A stretch of DNA of 64,000 nucleotides from Piscinibacter defluvii (lineage in GTDB: Bacteria > Pseudomonadota > Gammaproteobacteria > Burkholderiales > Burkholderiaceae_C). The DNA is taken from the NCBI RefSeq assembly GCF_004011805.1, contig NZ_ML137200.1, positions 2,636 to 66,635 on the forward strand, given 5' to 3'. Under the pieces are notes generated by a model that saw only the letters and a program-made list of their open reading frames with translations, searched no databases and had not been told where the DNA came from. Positions 41,531 to 50,700 of the stretch are shown piece after piece (within the stretch, counting starts at the first letter, position 1; every line of letters starts with the position of its first letter). Position numbers and translations under genes: made by a program.

Positions 41531-43291
41531 TCAGGGCAACACGGACAGCCTGAACTCCGGTCGCGCCAGCACCCGCGCGCTGGCTTCCAGCCGCGTCAAC
41601 AGCCGGTTGGCGAAGTAGCTGTTCTGCGTGTCCGGCTCGAGGGCGGCCACCGCGAGGTGGGCCAGGGGCTGGTCGAGCGGCACGTACCAGCTGCCGGGCA
41701 CGACGTCCAGCAGCGCCGGCACCGCCTCGACCTGCACCTTGACGATGCCCTCGCCCTCGACGATCGCGCCGCGCACGTCCTGGCGCTGGCCGGTCTCGCG
41801 CCCGGTTTCGCGCCAGGTCTCGCCGCGCACCACGCCGGTGGCCTCGATGCGCTGCACGATCACGCCGAGCTGGCGCAGCCGCGTCACGGCATCGGTCTCG
41901 GCCGCGTCGAGCCAGTAGCCGCACGGGCGTGGCCGCGACTTCACTGGGTTCAGCTGCAGGGCCGAGTCCCAGGCGACGGTCAGCAGGCGGTCGGCGCCGG
42001 TGGCCGGATCGATGAAGGTCAGGGTCTTCTCGCTCGGCGTGGCCGCCGCCTCGACCACCACCTCGCCGGTGCAGGCCAGCGCACTGACCTCGTTGTCGAC
42101 GTAGGCACGCAGCTTCACCAGGTCGGCCGCGCGGTCCGCGGTGGCGCGCAGCACGGTGGAGATGGCCACCACGTGGGTGTGCACCCGGCGCGCCAGGTGC
42201 AGCCGGCCGATGCCGACGCCGCGCGTCTCGATCAGCAGGCTGACCGCGTTGCGCAGGCCGCCGACATTGCGGCCGGTGTCCGGCTGCACGCCGCCCATCG
42301 AGAGCTTCTTGTCGGCCGGGTCGGTCGAGGTGGTGTAGTACCACTCCGTGCTCAGCCCCTCCTGCTTCAGCGCCGCCAGCAGGGGCTGGCGGAACCATTC
42401 CTCGGCCGCCTTGAGCACGAACTCGGGCAGGTTGGCGGTGGTCGCGTACTGCAGCAGCGCGTCGTGGCGCTGGATGGCGCCGAACTTCTCCAGGTAGCGG
42501 CCCACCACGGTGTACTCGTGCGCATCGACCACCACGGCCGGGCGGTAGTCGCGCGCCAGGCGCGCCTGGGCCTGCGCCTCCGGCGTGCGCAGCAGCAGGT
42601 GATCGCGGTTGATGTCGATGCCACTGGCGCTGGCACGGCGCAGCTGGCGCGCTCCGTCCGGGTTGGCTCGCGGCAACACGATGACGTTGATGCGCTCCAG
42701 CAGCGGCGCGAGCGCGCCGCGCGCGAGCTGCTGCGCGATGACCAGCAGCGCCTCGGCGCCGGCCGGCTCGTCGCCATGCTGCTGCCCCACCAGCAGCACC
42801 GTCGGGCGGCCGGCGGCGCGCAGCGAGGCCGGGTCGGATTCGGGCAGCCGCGTGAACAGCAGCGCCTCGATCGGCACCCCGGCCTGCGAGCTGCCGAGGT
42901 TCAGCAGCTGGATGCGGGTGCCGCCGCCGCCCGGGGGCAGCGCATGCAGCAGCGCCTGCAGTTCGACCTCGCCGGTGTAGCCGGTGTGGCCGGCGGCGAA
43001 CGCCGGCGTGTCGTAGCGCAGCGGCGGGTCCGGGAAGCGGGCCGCCACGGCCGCGCCATAGGGCGCCGAGGCGGCTGGCCCCGGCTCCACGGCCACCGGG
43101 CCCGGCGCACGCACCGGTACGCTGCGCGCCGGCTCCGGGGCCGCAGCGGATGCCGCCGCCGGCGCCGCGAGCACCGTCGCCGGGGTGCTCGCCGTGCTGC
43201 GCGCCGCCGTCGGCGCCGGCATCGGCGACGAGCAGGCCGCCGCGAGCAAGGCCGCACCGAGCGCGGCCCACAGTGGAACGGGTGGCGTCAT
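41531..43291 (-). CDS. M14-family zinc carboxypeptidase lipoprotein
   Basis: 586 residues from the ATG at 43291, which starts a signal with lipobox AAAC (Cys about 20, AALLAAACSSPMPAP). After an Ala/Pro-rich linker the catalytic domain runs about 95-360: LLVGQQHGDEPAGAEALL gives the HxxE zinc ligands, RANPDGARQLRR and DINRDHLLL the substrate region, and VDAHEYTVVGRYLEKFG the following conserved acid. The remaining 200 residues are a beta-rich extension. The protein would trim peptides or peptidoglycan fragments at the cell surface. Compared with typical M14 enzymes the second zinc His (in an HxxE...H arrangement) is presumably the one in VDAHEY. Confidence 0.82.
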   Translation of the reverse strand: MTPPVPLWAALGAALLAAACSSPMPAPTAARSTASTPATVLAAPAAASAAAPEPARSVPVRAPGPVAVEPGPAASAPYGAAVAARFPDPPLRYDTPAFAAGHTGYTGEVELQALLHALPPGGGGTRIQLLNLGSSQAGVPIEALLFTRLPESDPASLRAAGRPTVLLVGQQHGDEPAGAEALLVIAQQLARGALAPLLERINVIVLPRANPDGARQLRRASASGIDINRDHLLLRTPEAQAQARLARDYRPAVVVDAHEYTVVGRYLEKFGAIQRHDALLQYATTANLPEFVLKAAEEWFRQPLLAALKQEGLSTEWYYTTSTDPADKKLSMGGVQPDTGRNVGGLRNAVSLLIETRGVGIGRLHLARRVHTHVVAISTVLRATADRAADLVKLRAYVDNEVSALACTGEVVVEAAATPSEKTLTFIDPATGADRLLTVAWDSALQLNPVKSRPRPCGYWLDAAETDAVTRLRQLGVIVQRIEATGVVRGETWRETGRETGQRQDVRGAIVEGEGIVKVQVEAVPALLDVVPGSWYVPLDQPLAHLAVAALEPDTQNSYFANRLLTRLEASARVLARPEFRLSVLP

Positions 43292-43415
43292 GTCGGTCGG
43301 CACGGGCGGTCCCTGGGGCTGGCGACTATAGGCGAGGCGCGGCACACGGACCATCCGGCGCACCATCGATGCCTCGCTCACAATGGCGGGGCCGGAACCC
43401 TCCCGTCGCCTACCG

Positions 43416-43904
43416 ATGAAGACGCTGCTGTTCGTGCTCGTGCTGCTGGCCGTGGTGGTCGCGCTCGCCTCGCAGCTCGGGCTGCTGCGCGGCCGCACGC
43501 CCGGCGACCTCGGTGTGCGCGACGGGCGGCTGAAGCCGCCGTCGATGTCACCCAACAGCGTCAGCAGCCAGGCCGGGCTGTACCCCGATCACCCGCAACG
43601 CGCCTACGCGCAGATCGCCCCGCTGCCGGTGCGCGGCAGCGGACCGGAGACCATCGAGCGCTTGCGCCGCATCGTCGAGGCCATGGAAGGCGCGAAGGTC
43701 GTGAAGGCCGACAGCGGCTACCTGTACGCGCAGTACACGTCGAAGATGATGAAGTTCGTCGACGACGCGGAGTTCTGGTTCGATCCGCGCAGCAACGTGA
43801 TCCAGGTGCGCTCGGCCTCGCGCCTGGGGCGCAGCGACTTCGGCGTGAACCGCGCGCGCATCGAGGCGATCCGCACGCGCCTGGAAGGCCCCGAGAAACC
43901 CTGA
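43416..43904 (+). CDS. DUF1499 family protein
   Basis: 162 residues from the ATG at 43416 (signal or anchor about 1-20). The DUF1499 core shows LKPPSMSPNSVSSQAG, IAPLPVRGSGPETIERLRRIV, GAKVVKADSGYLYAQYTSKMM, FVDDAEFWFDPRSNVIQVRSASRLGRSDFGVN. The family has no known biochemical role. It is divergent from the carboxypeptidase gene across a 124-base gap. A hairpin follows the stop. Confidence 0.85.
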   Translation: MKTLLFVLVLLAVVVALASQLGLLRGRTPGDLGVRDGRLKPPSMSPNSVSSQAGLYPDHPQRAYAQIAPLPVRGSGPETIERLRRIVEAMEGAKVVKADSGYLYAQYTSKMMKFVDDAEFWFDPRSNVIQVRSASRLGRSDFGVNRARIEAIRTRLEGPEKP

Positions 43905-43922
43905 GGCCGCGCCGGAGCGGCC
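43905..43922. terminator. Possible bidirectional terminator hairpin
   Basis: GGCCGC and GCGGCC pair across a six-base loop directly after the DUF1499 stop and before the convergent small gene. There is no T-run on either side, so intrinsic termination is uncertain. Confidence 0.35.
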
Positions 43923-43929
43923 CGGGCGA

Positions 43930-44121
43930 TCAGTTCGGGCCGATCTCGGGTTCGTCGGCCAGGGCGCGCCGGACCATGGCGTCCATGGTCTGCTGCAGGA
44001 AGTGGCGCTGCACCACGGTGCGTCCGTTGACCACGATCTTCAGGCTGGCCGGCGTGGCCGGTGCGGCCTGCGGCCCGACGGGTGGCAGCGCGGGGGTTTC
44101 GGAAGCCTGCGGGAGGTTCAT
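43930..44121 (-). CDS. Small hypothetical protein
   Basis: 63 residues from the ATG at 44121, with GAGGAG eight bases upstream. Pro/Ala-rich N-terminal half, then SLKIVVNGRTVVQRHFLQQTMDAMVRRALADE, an amphipathic helix of unknown role. No Cys and no membrane segment. It follows the small membrane protein gene by 11 bases, so the two are probably co-transcribed. I do not recognise it. Confidence 0.5.
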   Translation of the reverse strand: MNLPQASETPALPPVGPQAAPATPASLKIVVNGRTVVQRHFLQQTMDAMVRRALADEPEIGPN

Positions 44122-44132
44122 CGCGGCGCTCC

Positions 44133-44303
44133 TCAACCGGCCCGGCCGGCGCCCAGGGACGCCTGCGCGACGCTGGGCGGGCTCAGCACCATCAGGGCGG
44201 CCAGCGCGACCGTGGCCAGCATGACGGCACCGACGATGCCGATCGCCATGCGGCGCCGGCGCCGGGCCTTGGCCTCGGCGACGTAGGATTCGTAGAGCTT
44301 CAT
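44133..44303 (-). CDS. Small single-pass membrane protein
   Basis: 56 residues from the ATG at 44303, with AAAGGA about seven bases upstream. The N-terminus KLYESYVAEAKARRRRRMA is basic, followed by one membrane helix (IGIVGAVMLATVALAALMVL) and a short tail, so it probably sits in the inner membrane with the basic end in the cytoplasm. Unknown function. It follows the Pro-rich repeat gene by 126 bases; upstream sequence has only weak promoter-like features. Confidence 0.5.
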   Translation of the reverse strand: MKLYESYVAEAKARRRRRMAIGIVGAVMLATVALAALMVLSPPSVAQASLGAGRAG

Positions 44304-44429
44304 GCGGCGTTCCTTTCGGATCCGGCGCACTGTTGCGCCGGTGCCGCAAATCTAGGAAATGCCACCGCCGCTCGCATCGCTCGTTGGGGGGACCGGCCTA
44401 GAGCGCCCCCTCGAACCGAGGGCGGCCGG

Positions 44430-44858
44430 TCAGTGCCGGAACTTGCGCTCGCCGCGGTCCCAGTCACCGCGGTCGCGGTAGCCGTCGCGGTGACCCCATC
44501 GGTTGTCGTGGCGGTCGTACGCGTTGGGGATGCCGTCGCGGTCGCGGTCACCCCAGGCCCCGTGATATCCCACCGGCACCGGCCGGTACACCACCGGCGG
44601 GCCGTAGACGACCGGGGCCGGCCGGTACACCACGCGCGGCGGGGGCGGCGCGTAGACCACCGGGGCCGGCGCATAGACCACGGGCGGCGGGGCGTACACG
44701 ACCGGCGGCGGGGCGTAGACCGGCGGCGCATTGGAGATCACGGTGCCGATCGGCGGAGCGCTGATGCCGATGGACCAGTACACGTTGCCGGCATGGGCCG
44801 CGCCCGTGGCCAGCAGCGAAGCGGTGGCGGCGACAGCGGCGATCAGGGACTTGCTCAT
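44430..44858 (-). CDS. Secreted Pro/Tyr-rich repeat protein with Asp-rich calcium-like loop
   Basis: 142 residues from the ATG at 44858. Signal peptide about 1-24 (ends GAAHAG). Residues 40-95 are repeats of the type VYAPPPV/VVYAPAP and VVYRPAP, giving an extended polyproline-like stalk. The C-terminus has DRDRDGIPNAYDRHDNRWGHRD, which has the acidic D-x-D-x-D-G pattern of thrombospondin type-3/EF-like calcium loops, followed by a basic/acidic end. Short proteins of this layout occur in betaproteobacteria without known function. It lies about 160 bases upstream of glnS on the opposite strand. Confidence 0.6.
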   Translation of the reverse strand: MSKSLIAAVAATASLLATGAAHAGNVYWSIGISAPPIGTVISNAPPVYAPPPVVYAPPPVVYAPAPVVYAPPPPRVVYRPAPVVYGPPVVYRPVPVGYHGAWGDRDRDGIPNAYDRHDNRWGHRDGYRDRGDWDRGERKFRH

Positions 44859-45019
44859 AGCAGTTTCTCCTTCAGAGGCGGCCAGCAGGCCGGCCTGTCT
44901 CCACAACGCGTTGGCCGGGTGGCGGCGTTGACCTTGGCCAAGCCGCCGCAGGTAAAGAGATATTTCTGGCCGGCGTGGCGCGCCCGCGACACCGCGGACC
45001 CCACCGATAGAATCGTTTC

Positions 45020-46801
45020 ATGACCTCGCCCCCCGCTGCCGACACGCCCAAGCCGAGCAACTTCCTGCGCCAGATCATCGAGCGCGACCTCGACCAGGGC
45101 ACCTACGCGCAGCGCCGCTTTGCCGGCACGCCGGGCGATGCCGCGCACCACGCGGCTGCGCCGCTGGATGCGGCACGCATCCGGACCCGCTTCCCGCCCG
45201 AGCCGAACGGTTACCTTCACATCGGCCATGCCAAGAGCATCACGCTGAACTTCGGGCTGGCGGCCGAGTACGGCGGCATCTGCCACCTGCGCTTCGACGA
45301 CACCAACCCCGAGAAGGAAGAGCAGGAGTACGTCGACTCGATCGTCGACGCGGTGAAGTGGCTCGGCTTCGACTGGAAGGTGGGCGGCGTCGACCATCTC
45401 TACTACGCCAGCAACTACTTCGACTTCATGTACCGCGCCGCCGAGGCGCTGATCGAGGCGGGGCTGGCCTACGTCGACGAGCAGACGCCCGAGCAGATGC
45501 GCGCCAACCGCGGCGACTTCAACACCCCCGGCACCGACAGCCCGTTCCGCGGACGTTCGCCGGCCGAGAACCTGGCGCGCTTTCGCGAGATGCGCGACGG
45601 CAAGCATGCCGACGGCGCGATGGTGCTGCGCGCGAAGATCGACATGGCCTCGCCGAACATCAACCTGCGCGACCCGGCCATCTACCGCATCAAGCACGCC
45701 GAGCACCACAACACCGGCGACCGCTGGTGCATCTACCCCATGTACACCTATGCGCACCCGATCGAGGATGCGCTCGAGCAGATCACGCACAGCATCTGCA
45801 CGCTGGAGTTCGAGGACCAGCGGCCGTTCTACGACTGGCTGCTCGACACGCTGTGCCGGCTCGGCCTGCTGGCCCCGCCGCGGCCGCACCAGTACGAGTT
45901 CGCGCGGCTGAACGTCACCTATGTCATCACCAGCAAGCGCAAGCTGAAGGCACTGGTCGACGAGAAGATCGTCGACGGCTGGGACGATCCGCGCATGCCC
46001 ACCATCGTCGGGCTGCGCCGGCGCGGCTACACGCCCGAGGCGATCCGGCTGATGTGCGAGCGCGCCGGCACCAGCAAGGCCGGCGGCTGGACCGACTACG
46101 CCAGCCTGGATCTCGCGCTGCGCGACGACCTGGAAGGCAAGGCGCCGCGTGCGATGGCGGTGCTCGAGCCGCTGCGGCTGAAGCTGACGAACTGGGCCGA
46201 GGTCTTCGGCGGCGCCGCCAGCGAGCCCTGCCACGCCCCGGCGCATCCGCAGCGGCCCGAGCTCGGCGAACGCCGCTTCGCGCTCGGCCCCGAACTCTGG
46301 ATCGACCGCGAGGACTTTGCCGAGACGCCGCCCAAGGGATTCTTCCGCCTCTTCCCCGGCAACAAGGTGCGGCTGAAGTACGCCCTGGTGGTCGAGTGCA
46401 CCGGCTGCGAGAAGAACGCCGCCGGCGAGGTGACCGCCGTGCTTGCCAGCATCGTGCCGGACACGCGCAGCGGCACGCCGGGCGCGGACCGCGTCAAGGT
46501 CAAGGGCACCATCACCTGGGTCGGCGCCGCCGACGCCGTGCCGGCCGAACTGCGCCTGTACGACCGCCTCTTCACCGAGGAGCAGCCCGACGCCGGCGGC
46601 AAGGACTTCAAGGCCAGCCTGAACCCGAACAGCAAGCGTGTGGTGCGCGGCTTCGTCGAACCCTCGCTCGCGGCGCTGGCACCCGACTCACGCGTGCAGT
46701 TCGAGCGCCACGGCTACTTCGTGACCGACCGGCTGGATCACGGCGCCGCGGCGCCGGTGTTCAACCGCATCGCCACGCTGAAGGATTCCTGGGGCAAGTG
46801 A
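45020..46801 (+). CDS. glnS: Glutaminyl-tRNA synthetase
   Basis: 593 residues, class I synthetase of normal length. The PEPNGYLHIGHAKSITLNFG segment holds HIGH (about 66-70), FDDTNPEKEEQEYV is the following glutamine-site loop, and the KMSKS loop appears as VITSKRKLKALVDEKIVDGWDDPRMPT. The C-terminal beta-barrel domains recognise the anticodon (PRAMAVLEPLRLKLTNW and later). It charges tRNA-Gln. A TAGAAT box lies seven bases before the ATG and no Shine-Dalgarno is visible, so translation may start without a leader. It converges on the diguanylate cyclase gene. Confidence 0.96.
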   Translation: MTSPPAADTPKPSNFLRQIIERDLDQGTYAQRRFAGTPGDAAHHAAAPLDAARIRTRFPPEPNGYLHIGHAKSITLNFGLAAEYGGICHLRFDDTNPEKEEQEYVDSIVDAVKWLGFDWKVGGVDHLYYASNYFDFMYRAAEALIEAGLAYVDEQTPEQMRANRGDFNTPGTDSPFRGRSPAENLARFREMRDGKHADGAMVLRAKIDMASPNINLRDPAIYRIKHAEHHNTGDRWCIYPMYTYAHPIEDALEQITHSICTLEFEDQRPFYDWLLDTLCRLGLLAPPRPHQYEFARLNVTYVITSKRKLKALVDEKIVDGWDDPRMPTIVGLRRRGYTPEAIRLMCERAGTSKAGGWTDYASLDLALRDDLEGKAPRAMAVLEPLRLKLTNWAEVFGGAASEPCHAPAHPQRPELGERRFALGPELWIDREDFAETPPKGFFRLFPGNKVRLKYALVVECTGCEKNAAGEVTAVLASIVPDTRSGTPGADRVKVKGTITWVGAADAVPAELRLYDRLFTEEQPDAGGKDFKASLNPNSKRVVRGFVEPSLAALAPDSRVQFERHGYFVTDRLDHGAAAPVFNRIATLKDSWGK

Positions 46802-46811
46802 GGCCTGCGCC

Positions 46812-48440
46812 TCAGGCGAGGCAGGTGCGGTTCTTGCCGGTGCGCTTGGCCTCGTAGAGGCCCTGGTCGGCGCGCTCGAGCGCGGCCTCGAGCGTCTCGC
46901 CGAGCCGGTAGGCGGTGACGCCGGCCGAGAAGGTGACGAACACCGGCTTCTGGTCGTGCATGAACAGGCTGCCGGACAGGCTGCGCTGCAGCCGCGACAG
47001 GATCTGCTGGCCCTCCTCGACCGTGGTGCCGGGCAGCAGCACGACGAATTCCTCGCCGCCGAAGCGCGCCACCATGTCGCTCGGGCGCAGGGACCCGGCG
47101 ACCGCCGCCGCCAGCGAGCGCAAGGCCTCGTCGCCGGCGGCATGGCCGAGCTGGTCGTTCAGGCGCTTGAAGTTGTCGATGTCGAGCAGGCCGACGGCCA
47201 GCGGGTCGCTGCTGCGCTCGACCCGCGCCCGCTCGGCCTCGAAGGCCTGCAGCAGGCCGCGGCGGTTGGCCACCTGGGTCAGCTGGTCGGTGGAGACCTC
47301 GCTGGACAGGCGCCTCAGCTCGCTTTCCAGCTCGCCGACGCGTGCGGTCAGCTCGCTCGCCTTGGCATGCTCCTCCTGCAGGCGCGACTGGGTCTGCTGC
47401 ACGAGGGCCTGCACGGTGCGGCTCTCCTCGACCATCTCGCGCACCACGCCAGCCAGGCTCTCGAGCGAATCGGCCTTCTCGATCACGTCGGCGTAGCGGC
47501 CCACGCTCTCGTGGAAGCGCCCCGTCTGCGAGCCGAGCTCGCCGAGCTCGGAGAGCATGCGGTTGATCAGCGACTTGAGCGCATCGCGTGCCTTCTCGCG
47601 CTCGGCGCGCAGATGGCCCTGGCGTTCACGGGTGTCGCGCAGCAGCTCGCTGACCGAGCGCACGCCGCGCGCGCTCAGGCCCTCGTCGAGCTTGGCGCGC
47701 ATCGCGTCGCACTGGCCGCGCGCCCAACTGTCGTCCTCGGCCAGGTCGGTCAGGCTCGCGGTCAGTTCCTGGCACAGGCTGCCGAGCTGGTCCACCAGGT
47801 GGTGGCGGTGCTGCAGCACGCGGGCGGCGTCGCGGCACAGCCGGTCGAGCTGGTCGGCCAGCGGGGCGGTTGCGCCCTCGTCCACCAGACGCTGCTGCAG
47901 GCCAGCGAGCGCCTCGCCGAGGCGCTGCGCGGACGGGTCCTGCGGCGGCAGCGCGGCGCGGGTGGTGTCGCCGAAGCTGCCGACCACGCGCTCCCAGTGC
48001 TGCGGGGGCGCCTCCAGCGCGATCGGCTCGAGCAGCGGCGCGGCCGGGGCCGGCGCGGCGGCGGGGGCCTCGTCCAGCGGGGCGGGCGCGGTCTGCGGGG
48101 CTTCGTCGGGCCGGTCGTCGTCCCAGCTCGTCACCAGCTGGGACAGACGCTGCTGCAACCGTTTCGCGTCGCTGCGGCTGCCGTCGAGCACCCGCTGCAG
48201 GCTGTCCTTCTTGCGCGCCGCGGTCCAGTGCCGGCCGCCGCGCTCCAGTCCGCGTGTCAGCCGGCCGATCAGCGCGGCCAGCGCCGGCCCGTCCGCGGCG
48301 GGCGGCGTATCGCCAGCCTCGAGCGCGTAGGCACGGGCATAGTTCTCGGGGGTGGGCTCCTGCTTGTCGAGCACCAGGCGGCGCAGCGCGGCCTTGGCCA
48401 GCTCGGCGGGTGCCACACGGGTGGCGGAGTCAGCGCCCAT
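46812..48440 (-). CDS. Diguanylate cyclase (GGDEF protein) with coiled-coil N-terminus
   Basis: 542 residues. The C-terminal GGDEF domain (about 375-540) has the active-site loop ARFGGEEFVVLLPG and an allosteric RxxD inhibition site, RPSD, five residues upstream, so the enzyme should make c-di-GMP and be product-inhibited. The first 365 residues carry no domain I recognise: acidic/Pro patches and long heptad-like helices (DELAEDDSWARGQCDAMRAKL, QSRLQEEHAKASELTARVGELESEL), probably a dimerising coiled coil. It overlaps the receiver-GGDEF-EAL gene by 11 bases, so synthesis and breakdown of c-di-GMP are co-expressed. Confidence 0.88.
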   Translation of the reverse strand: MGADSATRVAPAELAKAALRRLVLDKQEPTPENYARAYALEAGDTPPAADGPALAALIGRLTRGLERGGRHWTAARKKDSLQRVLDGSRSDAKRLQQRLSQLVTSWDDDRPDEAPQTAPAPLDEAPAAAPAPAAPLLEPIALEAPPQHWERVVGSFGDTTRAALPPQDPSAQRLGEALAGLQQRLVDEGATAPLADQLDRLCRDAARVLQHRHHLVDQLGSLCQELTASLTDLAEDDSWARGQCDAMRAKLDEGLSARGVRSVSELLRDTRERQGHLRAEREKARDALKSLINRMLSELGELGSQTGRFHESVGRYADVIEKADSLESLAGVVREMVEESRTVQALVQQTQSRLQEEHAKASELTARVGELESELRRLSSEVSTDQLTQVANRRGLLQAFEAERARVERSSDPLAVGLLDIDNFKRLNDQLGHAAGDEALRSLAAAVAGSLRPSDMVARFGGEEFVVLLPGTTVEEGQQILSRLQRSLSGSLFMHDQKPVFVTFSAGVTAYRLGETLEAALERADQGLYEAKRTGKNRTCLA

Positions 48441-50700
48441 CGGATCCGCCGGCCGGCTTGAGGCGCGAGTCGCGCCCGTCGAACGGGCGCAGCGTCTCGC
48501 CGAAGTCCGGGCCGCCGACCTTGCCGATCCACGGCGCCTTGCGCGGCAGCACGGTCTGCTGCAGCCAGGCCTCGATCTCGTCGGCCGGCTTGGGCTTGCT
48601 GAACAGGAAGCCCTGCATCACGCTGCAGCCGAGCCGGTGCAGCACCTCCATCTGGCGCAGGTTCTCCACGCCCTCGGCGATCACGCGCAGCGACAGCGAA
48701 CGCGCCAGCGCGATGATCGCGGTGACCACCGCCGAGCTCTGCGGCGTCATGCCCAGGTCGCGCACGAAGCTGCGGTCGATCTTCAGCTCGGAGATCGGCA
48801 GCGTGGTCAGGTAGGCGAGCGAGGAGTAGCCGGTGCCGAAGTCGTCGATCGAGATCTCGACGCCGATCTCGTTGAGCCGGTGCAGCGACGGGATCACGTT
48901 CTGCAGGTCCTTCATCAGGCCCGTCTCGGTGATCTCGAGCTGGATCGCGTGGTGCGGCACGCCGTAGGTCGTCACCGCATCGTGGATGTGCTCGACCAGG
49001 TCGGTGCGCTCGAACAGCCGGTTCGGCAGGTTCACGGCGATCGAGTCGGCGAAGCCGAAGCTGTCCTGCCACAGGCGTGCCTGGCGGGCCGCCTCGCGGA
49101 TCGCCCACTCCGACAGCGGGGTGATCAGGCCGGTCTCCTCGGCCAGCGGGATGAAGTCGCCCGGCGGCACCAGCACGCCGCCGCGCTGCCAGCGCATCAG
49201 CGCCTCGGCGCCGACCATGCGGCCGGCCAGCACGTCGATCTTGGGCTGGTAATGCAGCACCAGCTCGTCGCGCTCGATCGCCTTGTGCAGCGCACTCTCG
49301 AGCTCGAGCTTCTCGCGCCCCTTGCCGGCCAGGCCCGGGGTGTAGAGCGAGGCGGCGTTGCGGCCGCTGGACTTGACCGAGTACATCGCCACGTCGGCGT
49401 TGCGCATCAGGTCGGCCATGGTCACGCCGTCGCGCGGGAAGAGCGCGATGCCGACGCTGGCGGTGACGAAGCACTCCTGCCCGCCGACGAAGATCGGCTC
49501 GCGCATCAGGTCGAGGATGCGTCGTGCCACGCGCTCGGCGTCGCGCTCGTCGCCGACCTCGGGCAGCAGCGCGACGAACTCGTCGCCGCCGAGCCGGCCG
49601 ACGGCCTCGAGCGTGCGGTGCGAGCGCGAGCCCATCGCCTCGAGCGCACTTTCCATCACCTGGTCGGAGTGCCGCACGCAGCTGCGCAGGCGGCGCGACA
49701 CCTCCATCAGCAGCTCGTCGCCGGCGCCGTGGCCGAGCGTGTCGTTGATGACCTTGAAGCGGTCCAGGTCGATCAGCAGCAGCGCCACCTGGTGGCCCAG
49801 GCGCCGCGCGTGCTCGAGCGCACGCTCGGTGCGCCACATCAGCTGGCGGCGGTTCGGCAGACCGGTCAGCGAGTCGAAGTTGGCCAGGTGGCGGATGCGG
49901 TCCTCCGCCATGCGGCGGTCGGTCACGTCCTGCACGATGCCGGTGTAGCCGACCAGGTTGCCGTGTTCGTTGAACTCGGGTTCGGCCTCGACGTGCACGA
50001 TGCGCTGGCGGCCGTCCATCAGCGTGACCGGCACGTCGGTGGCCAGCACCGAACTGTGCTTGAGCACCTCGCGCAGCACGGTGAGCAGGCCGTCGCGGTC
50101 GTCCTGCGGCAGCATGCGCAGCACGGTGCGGAAGCTGAGCCGGTCCTCCGGCCCGAGGCCGAACACGCGCAGGCCCTCGACCGAGAACACCGGCCCGCCG
50201 GTGCCGCGCCTCCAGTCGAAGCTGCCCATGCGCGCCAGGTCCTGCGCGCGGGCCAGTCGGGCCTTGTTGCGCTCGAGCTCCTGGCGCGTGCGCGAGGAGC
50301 GCAGCAGGTAGCGCAGCCGCCCGGCCAGCAGGCTCCACTGGGTCGACTTGACGAAGAAGTCGGTCGCGCCGGCCTCGTAGGCGCGGGTGATCGAGGCGTC
50401 GTCGTCCAGGCCGGTCAGCATCAGCACCGGCAGCGACTCGAAGCCGGGCATCGCGCGCAGCTGGCGGCAGGTGTCGAAGCCGTCCAGTTCGGGCATCAGC
50501 GCGTCGAGCACGACGACGTCGGGCAGCCAGTCGGCCAGCAGCCGCATCGCCTGCTGGCCGCTGGTGGCCTCGGTGATCGCGAAGCCGCGCTCGCGCAGCG
50601 CGATCGAGGTCAGCAGCAGGTTGACCTCGTCGTCGTCGACCAGCAGCACCTTGGGCTGGCGCGGCAGGTCGTCGTCGTCGAGCGTGGCGCCGGCGTTCAT
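48430..50700 (-). CDS. Response regulator with PAS, GGDEF and EAL domains (c-di-GMP turnover)
   Basis: 756 residues from the ATG at 50700. Receiver domain about 10-135 (PKVLLVDDDEVNLLLTS; phospho-Asp in DVVVLDALMPELDG; FFVKSTQWS at the end), a PAS-like region about 165-275, GGDEF (AVGRLGGDEFVALLPE) and EAL at the C-terminus. The EAL domain keeps EALMRW, ITETGLM, DDFGTGYSSLAYL and AEGVEN, so it should hydrolyse c-di-GMP. The GGDEF loop is intact but the upstream I-site reads RxxE, not RxxD, and is preceded by an unusual insertion (ESALEAMGSRSHRTLEA). The start overlaps the HPT-protein stop by one base, so the two are translationally coupled. Confidence 0.9.
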   Translation of the reverse strand: MNAGATLDDDDLPRQPKVLLVDDDEVNLLLTSIALRERGFAITEATSGQQAMRLLADWLPDVVVLDALMPELDGFDTCRQLRAMPGFESLPVLMLTGLDDDASITRAYEAGATDFFVKSTQWSLLAGRLRYLLRSSRTRQELERNKARLARAQDLARMGSFDWRRGTGGPVFSVEGLRVFGLGPEDRLSFRTVLRMLPQDDRDGLLTVLREVLKHSSVLATDVPVTLMDGRQRIVHVEAEPEFNEHGNLVGYTGIVQDVTDRRMAEDRIRHLANFDSLTGLPNRRQLMWRTERALEHARRLGHQVALLLIDLDRFKVINDTLGHGAGDELLMEVSRRLRSCVRHSDQVMESALEAMGSRSHRTLEAVGRLGGDEFVALLPEVGDERDAERVARRILDLMREPIFVGGQECFVTASVGIALFPRDGVTMADLMRNADVAMYSVKSSGRNAASLYTPGLAGKGREKLELESALHKAIERDELVLHYQPKIDVLAGRMVGAEALMRWQRGGVLVPPGDFIPLAEETGLITPLSEWAIREAARQARLWQDSFGFADSIAVNLPNRLFERTDLVEHIHDAVTTYGVPHHAIQLEITETGLMKDLQNVIPSLHRLNEIGVEISIDDFGTGYSSLAYLTTLPISELKIDRSFVRDLGMTPQSSAVVTAIIALARSLSLRVIAEGVENLRQMEVLHRLGCSVMQGFLFSKPKPADEIEAWLQQTVLPRKAPWIGKVGGPDFGETLRPFDGRDSRLKPAGGSDGR

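Noticed and set aside
44600-44720. Short direct repeats suggestive of a CRISPR array or microsatellite
   Set aside because: The repeats are codon-based (VYAPPP units) inside a gene with a signal peptide; there are no spacers or cas genes.
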